Origin: Gemmatimonadota bacterium
Lineage (GTDB): Bacteria > Gemmatimonadota > Gemmatimonadetes > Gemmatimonadales > GWC2-71-9
Length of the DNA: 64,000 nucleotides
NCBI GenBank assembly: GCA_022563595.1
Contig: JADFNB010000010.1
Coordinates: 23,108 to 87,107 of the forward strand
Direction: 5' to 3'
Part shown: one piece after another, positions 59,271-64,000 of the stretch
Position numbering within the stretch: the first letter of the stretch is position 1
Layout of the letters: each line of letters starts with the position of its first letter
Translations under genes and position numbers: made by a program
Notes under the pieces: model-generated
Database searches by the model: none
Told to the model about the DNA's origin: nothing
The model's input: the letters and a program-made list of their open reading frames with translations, nothing else

Positions 59271-59405
59271 CGCCAGTACCTGCCTAAGCAACAGAGCATG
59301 GAGCACCTCACCCAGCACGACTGCAATCGCATTGCTGCAAAGCTCAACAACCGGCCCCCCAAGCGGCTCGGCTACCGCACCCCGAAGGAATGCTATGGAC
59401 CCTGA
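59271..59405 (+). mobile_element. IS30-type transposase C-terminal fragment
   Basis: Reads RQYLPKQQSMEHLTQHDCNR, then IAAKLNNRPPKRLGYRTPKE and CYGP-stop, the typical C-terminus of IS30-family transposases (LNNRPRKxLGYxTP). It is in frame with the opening frame of the ispF relic, making a chimeric open frame of about 113 codons. The following TTGCACTTCAAAGTTGA-type sequence may be the IS end, but no matching left end is visible. Confidence 0.72.
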
Positions 59406-59821
59406 GCTTCAATGTTGCACTTCAAAGTTGATATGAAGCCGCAGCCCGCTTCGCCGCCTTCGGCTTAGGACTTCGCTTCAGCGGGTTCTCGGCCGATCTG
59501 CGTCGCGGCGGACCCGGTGATGCCCAGGCCGCCCCGACGGCCGTGTCCCTGCTGTGGATGGCATCACGCTAGCCCAGGAGGTGCCGTAGTCAGACCGCCC
59601 TTTTCCCCGAGCGTGCGGCGGTCCTTGTCTTGAGGAGTCGGTCGGGCTGACGAGCCGGCCACGCGTCGGGCCGACCCCTCCGTAGGACGGTGAGGTCGCC
59701 TCGACTCCTCAGGCCCGCCTCGTACTCAGCTCTGATCCGGGAAACGCAAAGTGGGTGGTTCCCCTCCGGTTAGGAAAGGAAAAGGGAACACGGGAATGGC
59801 CGGAGTCGGTCTTCGGACCGG
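59406..59821. other. Intergenic region with long-range inverted repeat
   Basis: No supported gene in about 416 bases. TGAGGAGTCG (59631-59640) and CGACTCCTCA (59702-59711) are perfect 10-base inverted arms 61 bases apart. GGTCGG/CCGACC arms lie nested inside. Could be a structured RNA or decayed element; nothing identifies it. Confidence 0.35.
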
Positions 59822-60235
59822 CTACTGCGAGGGACCGGCGACGGTTATCGCATATCCGGACAGATCGCTGCGGAGCTCGTCGTTGCGCTGCGCAACTTCG
59901 GTGACCGCGCCCGCGATGCTCGCGAGCTGGTTGAGATCGGAGACATTGACCGTCACCAGCGGACCTGCCGTAAGGTTGCCGAAGACGAGCGCGCGTACCT
60001 CGGTCTCCGACACGAGTCGCCAGAACACCTCGTAGGATGTGGTCACGGAGACAAGGGCGTTCAGGCCCGGGCCCGTGATCGTTACCGCAACTGCGCCGTC
60101 ATCGGTGTTGGGAGTCACGAGCGACACGGTGACGGCACCGGCCACAGGAGGCTCGGTCGAGTCGCCACAGGAGATGCCGGCACCGATCAATACACAGATC
60201 GCTGCGGTCGCCGTGAGTAAGCGCGGGATTCTCAT
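59822..60235 (-). CDS. Cohesin-like lipoprotein
   Basis: 137 residues. Lipobox LIGAGISC, short linker, then a single beta-sandwich domain: VTVSLVTPNTDDGAVAVTIT, TSYEVFWRLVSETEVRALVFG, LTAGPLVTVNVSDL and the closing RSDLSGYAITV. This strand pattern resembles the small cohesin-like/T9SS-independent domains found in secreted proteins of Gemmatimonadota. It overlaps by 4 bases a gene whose product ends in a dockerin-like segment, which strengthens the cohesin reading. Family moderate. Confidence 0.6.
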   Translation of the reverse strand: MRIPRLLTATAAICVLIGAGISCGDSTEPPVAGAVTVSLVTPNTDDGAVAVTITGPGLNALVSVTTSYEVFWRLVSETEVRALVFGNLTAGPLVTVNVSDLNQLASIAGAVTEVAQRNDELRSDLSGYAITVAGPSQ

Positions 60236-62076
60236 GGCTGCCTCCCTTGCTTCGCCCGTTCCGCGAGGAGACGGTGCAATGCCGGTAACCGACCCTGGGC
60301 GCGTAGGAACGCCTGTAAGTCACCGATATCGAACCTGCCATTCTGGTTGCCTTGCAGGTCGAGGAACCGCTCGAGCTCCGGGGTCAGCACGTCCGGCACG
60401 CCGAACAATCCGTCGACCGCCGTAGAGACCGACAGCTCCGGATCGGTAACGCGAATGCTGAGCCGCAGCACGCCGAACCGCGTGTCGCTTGCGGCACGTA
60501 CGGTGAACTCGTACCGTCCGTCGGCCTCCGGTACGCCCGAGATCACACCGGTCGCACCCTCTAGCGTGAGCCCGGGGGGCAGGTCCGCGTCCGAGATTGT
60601 CCACGTCACCGCTCCGGGCGGGCTCTCGACGGTCAGCCGCGCGGTGTACTCCGCGCCGACCACTCCGTCAGGCACTGTGCCAGCGACGACGCGCAACAGA
60701 TCGATGCCCACGCGGAAGCCAGGTGCGCGCATCCCAGTCGGGTTCATCTCTACTATGCCGCCAGCAGACGTGGCGGCAAAGAGGCGTGATGTGATAGCTC
60801 CGGTCGCGTCGCGTCCGAATACCAGGCTGATCGGACCACCGAGGTCCGTGTTGGCGAAGGGATCTTCGACGAGCTCGTAGGAGGGGCTGTACAGCGTCAC
60901 CTTCAGGAACCCATTCGCGACGTAGAGGTATCCGTCCTCGTCGAACGCGATTCCTTCGAGACAGCAACCGACGCTGATGACGGACTCCGTCGTGGTCGTT
61001 ACGCGGAAGATATCGAAGCTGTTGGAGAAGTGCAGTACACCACTCGGCGAGAAGGCGAGGTTCGCAGGAACGTTGTTCAGCGCAATGCTCTGCTTGAAAT
61101 TTCCCAACGGATCGAACCGCAACAGCTGCGGGCAGATGTTCCCGCAGTCTGCCACCCAGACATCGCCGTCGGGCCCGATCGTGATCGCGCTGGGCGAGGT
61201 CACTTCCCGAGTAAACTCCGATCGCTGGCCCGCGGGGGTGTAGCTCGCGACCAACGGGAAGCCCTGCGCGATATCAAACCCCACCACGAGGATGTTACCG
61301 AACCCGTCCACGGCGACCCCCGAAGGCGCCACTTCGGTGGCGAAGATCGTGACGTTGCCGGCGAGATCGACACGTACCAGCCGTTGCTGGCCGAAGCCTA
61401 AGAAGCCTAAGTCGACCACGAAGAGATCGCCGTCACCTCCCGCTGCCATGTTCCCCGGGAAGCCTACGCCCTGGGCAAACAGGGTCGTGGGATCTCCCGG
61501 GCCGAGGATGCCGATGCCCAGCTCGAGGGCGTAGAGAAAGTCCCCCTCGCCAAGTCCGTCGGCTGACCTCACCGCGACGTAGTACGCGCCCGGAGTGGTG
61601 ACGCTGGTTCTGACCCGCACCGGGAAGAACGACGGGAAGATGGTGCCGGCCGAATCGAGCACCGTGGTGCCGTCGACGTCGTATATGATGAGCATTCCCG
61701 GAAAGTTGCCGACGGCCAACAACTGGAAATCGAGCAGCGTGTTGCCGGGAACGTCGATGACGAAGTAGTCAGCGTCGCCGGCGGGGTCGATCACACCGGT
61801 CACCGTATCGCCCAGCGACACGAGGTTCGCGGTCGTCGTCGTATCGTTGGGTTCGGTTTCCATGACCGTAGCCATGGACGCAACGAGATGGGGACGCACG
61901 ATGCGACGTGGTAGGTGGGAGCGGTATCGATCCCACCGGTTCCTTGGGAAGGGCTGCTGCAGGGGTGCCCTGCCGGTCGGCCGCCATTGTTGCGCGTGTG
62001 CTGGGGTCGGAACGGCAAACGATGCTACGAGCGCCAGCACCACTCCGAACGCAGCCACGAAGGGCATACGACGCAC
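60232..62076 (-). CDS. Secreted PPC / NHL-type propeller / Ig-like protein with C-terminal dockerin-like repeat
   Basis: About 614 residues from the GTG at 62076 (GGAGA seven bases upstream; ATG at 62067 also possible). Signal peptide FVAAFGVVLALVASFAVPTPAHA. PPC domain (ETEPNDTTTTANLVSLGDTV, GDADYFVIDVPGNTLLDFQL). NHL/SMP-30-like propeller blades (VAPSGVAVDGFGNILVVG, SPSAITIGPDGDVWVADC, LEGIAFDEDGYLYVANG). He_PIG Ig-like domain (LPPGLTLEGATGVISGVP). The dockerin-like tail DLQGNQNGRFDIGDLQAFLR matches the Ca-binding DxNxDGxxDxxD type. Probably extracellular, docking to the neighbouring lipoprotein. Confidence 0.75.
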   Translation of the reverse strand: MRRMPFVAAFGVVLALVASFAVPTPAHAQQWRPTGRAPLQQPFPRNRWDRYRSHLPRRIVRPHLVASMATVMETEPNDTTTTANLVSLGDTVTGVIDPAGDADYFVIDVPGNTLLDFQLLAVGNFPGMLIIYDVDGTTVLDSAGTIFPSFFPVRVRTSVTTPGAYYVAVRSADGLGEGDFLYALELGIGILGPGDPTTLFAQGVGFPGNMAAGGDGDLFVVDLGFLGFGQQRLVRVDLAGNVTIFATEVAPSGVAVDGFGNILVVGFDIAQGFPLVASYTPAGQRSEFTREVTSPSAITIGPDGDVWVADCGNICPQLLRFDPLGNFKQSIALNNVPANLAFSPSGVLHFSNSFDIFRVTTTTESVISVGCCLEGIAFDEDGYLYVANGFLKVTLYSPSYELVEDPFANTDLGGPISLVFGRDATGAITSRLFAATSAGGIVEMNPTGMRAPGFRVGIDLLRVVAGTVPDGVVGAEYTARLTVESPPGAVTWTISDADLPPGLTLEGATGVISGVPEADGRYEFTVRAASDTRFGVLRLSIRVTDPELSVSTAVDGLFGVPDVLTPELERFLDLQGNQNGRFDIGDLQAFLRAQGRLPALHRLLAERAKQGRQP

Positions 62077-62335
62077 ACTGCACTCTCCTTGATTCTGCTG
62101 ACGCACCCCAACGGGAGCAAAAGGGACGGCATGGGAGCCAGTCCTGCTAGGAGCGGTTCTGCATGGGCAAGGTCGTCGAGATGCGGCAGCACCGGCAGCG
62201 CAAGGCGGCGAATGCATCAGTGGGGGTTCTGTAGTTCTGTACTTTTCGCCGTACATATCTGGGGTGAAGCTGTGGCCCGAAAACCCCGGTACGACTGGAC
62301 AGCCACAAAACAGCCACAATCACCCTCGAAACGGC
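62077..62335. other. Intergenic between the dockerin gene and the ssrA terminator
   Basis: No supported gene. ACAGCCACA occurs twice with an 11-base period (62299-62307, 62310-62318). No integrase or copy of the tmRNA 3' end was seen here, though ssrA is a frequent integration site. Confidence 0.35.
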
Positions 62336-62364
62336 GATAGCCGCACCACCACGGTGCGGCTATC
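62336..62364 (-). terminator. Perfect 12-bp hairpin downstream of ssrA
   Basis: GATAGCCGCACC (62336-62347) and GGTGCGGCTATC (62353-62364) around a 5-base loop, 37 bases past the mature tmRNA 3' end on the minus strand. Only a short GCCGTTT follows, so the U tract is weak. It probably ends or protects the tmRNA precursor. Confidence 0.55.
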
Positions 62365-62400
62365 CCCTCAACATGCAAAGTTTGCGATTCCCTGCCCCAA

Positions 62401-62754
62401 TGGAGGCGCGGGGATTCGAACCCCGGTCCGAGCCTCGATCCTACCCCGCTTCTACGTGCGTAGGTCGCGCTTGATGTCTCCGCCGCCAGGAGCGCAACCA
62501 CCCAAGCGACAGACAATCTTCCTGAATCTCACGTAACGTGCGGAAGCGACACGTCACGCCAGCTTGATTTTACGTTACTCCCGCGCCGCCTCAAGCGCGG
62601 CTGCAACGGGAGCAGGTGCAGTAAGCGAAAGCTTACGCAGCCAGAGCCAAGTTAGTGTTGGCAATTGTGCATGTTTCCGGTGGCTTTACCAGGGAACCGG
62701 AGACCTGGACACGCAACGAAGCATTCACTAGACCCGTCGAAACCAGTCGCCCCC
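62401..62754 (-). ncRNA. ssrA: tmRNA
   Basis: About 354 nt. The 5' end GGGGGCGACTGGTTTCGACG is the tmRNA consensus opening. The 3' end has the T-arm CGGGGTTCGAATCCCCG and acceptor strand CGCCTCC, which pairs with GGGGGCG with one G-U. The tag reading frame GCC AAC ACT AAC TTG GCT CTG GCT GCG TAA encodes ANTNLALAA. CCA is not encoded. It rescues stalled ribosomes together with SmpB, which is not in this window. Confidence 0.94.
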
Positions 62755-62816
62755 CCTTTTTGGTTCAGTACTATCTCAAATATACAACGGAACGGTCGTG
62801 ATGGGTGGTTTGCGCC

Positions 62817-62954
62817 TCAGCCACTTTGGGCGGTCAGGGCCACCTCGACCCGGTTCCGCCCAGCTTCTTTCGCCCGATAGAGCGCGGCGGCGGCGGCCGA
62901 GTCCGGTGAGACCGACGGGGGATGCTGGGCCTGGCAGTCGGTCAAGGTCACCTG
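62817..62954 (-). pseudogene. GGDEF-domain C-terminal relic
   Basis: Minus strand: QHPPSVSPDSAAAAALYRAK then EAGRNRVEVA before a stop at 62817. This is the closing helix of diguanylate cyclase domains (ADxALYxAKxxGRNRV). The GGDEF active site and everything upstream are missing, replaced by unrelated sequence that leads into tctC on the other strand. Confidence 0.6.
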
Positions 62955-62988
62955 GCGTAAAGCGGTCGAGTCGGGGAATGTCCGAGTT

Positions 62989-63342
62989 GTGCTCCAGCTT
63001 ACACTCAAATCCCACCCTGAGCTCAAGCATGTGCCTCTGGCTATCAACTATGCCAAGACCGCTGGCGCTCGCGAGCTCCTGACGGTCATTAATGATGCCT
63101 ATGTTTCCGCCGTTCGTCCATATTCCTTGCCGCCAGGCGTACCAGCAGAGCGTGTGCAAATTCTCCAGAAGGCATTTATGGCTACCATGAGAGACCCTGA
63201 ATTCCTGGCAGAAGCCAAAAAGTCCAGGTTGGAGATCGCTCCAATCGATGGGCGAAAAACAGCGAACCTCATTGCGAAACTGTATGACATGGATCCCGCT
63301 ATGCTATCTAGACTAAAGGAGATCCTCCTACCCAAGAAGTAG
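62989..63342 (+). pseudogene. tctC-type solute-binding protein, 5'-truncated
   Basis: 117 codons: LQLTLKSHPELKHVPLAINY, RPYSLPPGVPAERVQILQKA, FMATMRDPEFLAEAKKSRLE. This is the last third of a tripartite tricarboxylate transporter (Bug/TctC) receptor. Signal peptide and N-terminal lobe are absent; upstream homology stops at about 62985, abutting the GGDEF relic. The GTG at 62989 is unlikely to be a real start. Codon use and GC look lower than in the rest of the window. Confidence 0.78.
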
Positions 63343-63369
63343 TAGAGCAAATTAGATTTTAATTCCATT

Positions 63370-63400
63370 GGGGCGCCGTACTTTGACGGCGCCCCTTTTT
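63370..63400 (+). terminator. Rho-independent terminator after tctC
   Basis: GGGGCGCCGT (63370-63379), loop ACTTTG, ACGGCGCCCC (63386-63395), then TTTTT. A textbook 10-bp stem with T run, 27 bases past the tctC stop and 16 bases before the tctA ATG. Confidence 0.88.
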
Positions 63401-63416
63401 CACGGGATTCTTCCCT

Positions 63417-64000
63417 ATGGTCGAAATGTTCCAGTCGTTCATCGAGGGACTGTTACAGGTCTTTGTCTGGGAGACCTTTGCCTTCATGATCGTCGGGATC
63501 GCGATTGGCTTTGCTGTAGGGATCCTTCCAGGCCTGGGGGGGCCGGTAACGCTGGCCCTGATGCTCCCCTTTATTTTCAAAATGGAGGCCGTTGAGGCCT
63601 TCGCCTTCTTGCTTGGGATGTCGGCGGTGACGGCAACCACCGGCGACATCACCTCTATCCTCTTCGGTGTCCCGGGAGAGGCGATCACCGCATCCACCAT
63701 TGTCGACGGTCACCCCATGGCCAAAAAGGGCGAGGCGGGGCGCGCCCTTGGAGCAGCCCTGATGAGCTCCCTGGTAGGGGCTATCTTTGGTGCTTTCGCC
63801 TTGGCGCTGGCCATACCAATTGTTCGCCCCTTAGTTCTCGCCATAGGCTCGCCGGAGTTTTTCATGTTGGCCCTGTTGGGGGTTTGCTTTCTTGCCTCTC
63901 TGAGCGGTGAGGCCGTAGTAAAAGGGCTCACTGCCGGCGCGATAGGACTTTGGCTGGCAACGATAGGCCTGGATCCGATTTCAGGAACCGAACGCTATAC
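63417..64000 (+). CDS. TctA-family tripartite tricarboxylate transporter permease, N-terminal part
   Basis: From the ATG at 63417 the frame is open to the window end (about 194 residues). MVEMFQSFIEGLLQVFVWET opens it. GILPGLGGPVTLALMLPFIF and TGDITSILFGVPGEA match the conserved TctA loops, and several membrane helices follow. TctA is the large permease that works with TctB and the TctC receptor. No tctB lies between tctC and tctA here, and a terminator does, so expression must start inside a very short leader. Weak ribosome-binding site. Confidence 0.85.
   Translation, partial: MVEMFQSFIEGLLQVFVWETFAFMIVGIAIGFAVGILPGLGGPVTLALMLPFIFKMEAVEAFAFLLGMSAVTATTGDITSILFGVPGEAITASTIVDGHPMAKKGEAGRALGAALMSSLVGAIFGAFALALAIPIVRPLVLAIGSPEFFMLALLGVCFLASLSGEAVVKGLTAGAIGLWLATIGLDPISGTERY

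Noticed and set aside
62401..62480. tRNA gene suggested by the T-arm and acceptor strand
   Set aside because: The matching 5' acceptor strand is about 350 bases away next to GGTTTCGACG, with a tag frame between them: it is the 3' part of tmRNA.

Overview
The window is high-GC bacterial DNA. Gene content and style best fit a Gemmatimonadota-like organism: tightly packed operons with 4-base start/stop overlaps, many GTG/TTG starts, secreted proteins ending their signal peptides in AQ, zinc-ribbon and PEGA-type Ser/Thr kinases, and a split B12-dependent acyl-CoA mutase. This assignment is inferred from gene content, not from a marker-gene tree. Apart from the tmRNA gene I saw no tRNA, rRNA or CRISPR array.

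Left block (1-14660, minus strand). One or two long operons. Read in the transcribed direction they are aspS, phoH, a PgpH-type membrane HD phosphohydrolase, ybeY, two CNNM/CorC proteins and a frameshifted DUF502 gene. Then come meaB, the acyl-CoA mutase large subunit, an eRF1-like (baeRF) protein, the B12-binding small subunit, a biotin-dependent acyl-CoA carboxylase beta subunit, and a lipoprotein cut by the window edge. The mutase carries residues expected of isobutyryl-CoA mutase rather than methylmalonyl-CoA mutase.

Middle block (14849-27978). A beta-barrel-like secreted protein and rlmN lie on the plus strand. A minus-strand chain follows: trpC, trpB, a HEAT protein, an HD-GYP protein, trpA, folB, folK, panB, panC, yqeK and a LytR_C protein. 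Two signalling-type genes therefore sit between trpB and trpA. lexA diverges from trpC, has a sigma70-like promoter and an 11-bp-period direct repeat, and converges on trpD.

Purine/central block (28076-42845, plus strand). truA, a transaldolase-like gene, an HtrA protease, purB, purC, psd, pssA, purS, purQ, a BamE-like lipoprotein, a zf-TFIIB protein, purL, purF and ppdK run almost without gaps. mtgA, ligA, a hairpin-repeat array and polX follow.

Accessory region (47771-59405). A 5.1-kb segment is flanked by 115-bp near-identical copies of the polX 3' end. It carries a three-gene, translationally coupled cassette: zinc-ribbon Ser/Thr kinase with PEGA-like tail, PEGA/TPR periplasmic protein, and outer-membrane barrel. 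Gene debris surrounds it: an M61 peptidase fragment, an RCC1 repeat fragment, an ISL3 transposase relic, and an ispF relic fused to an IS30-type tail. A beta-lactamase-fold lipoprotein, a TolB-N/TPR protein and a kinase-FGE-domain fusion are also here.

Right end (59822-64000). A cohesin-like lipoprotein overlaps a PPC/NHL/dockerin-like secreted protein. Beyond them are ssrA (tmRNA), a GGDEF relic, a 5'-truncated tctC, a strong terminator and the start of tctA. The last kilobase reads lower in GC and may be transferred DNA or an assembly junction.
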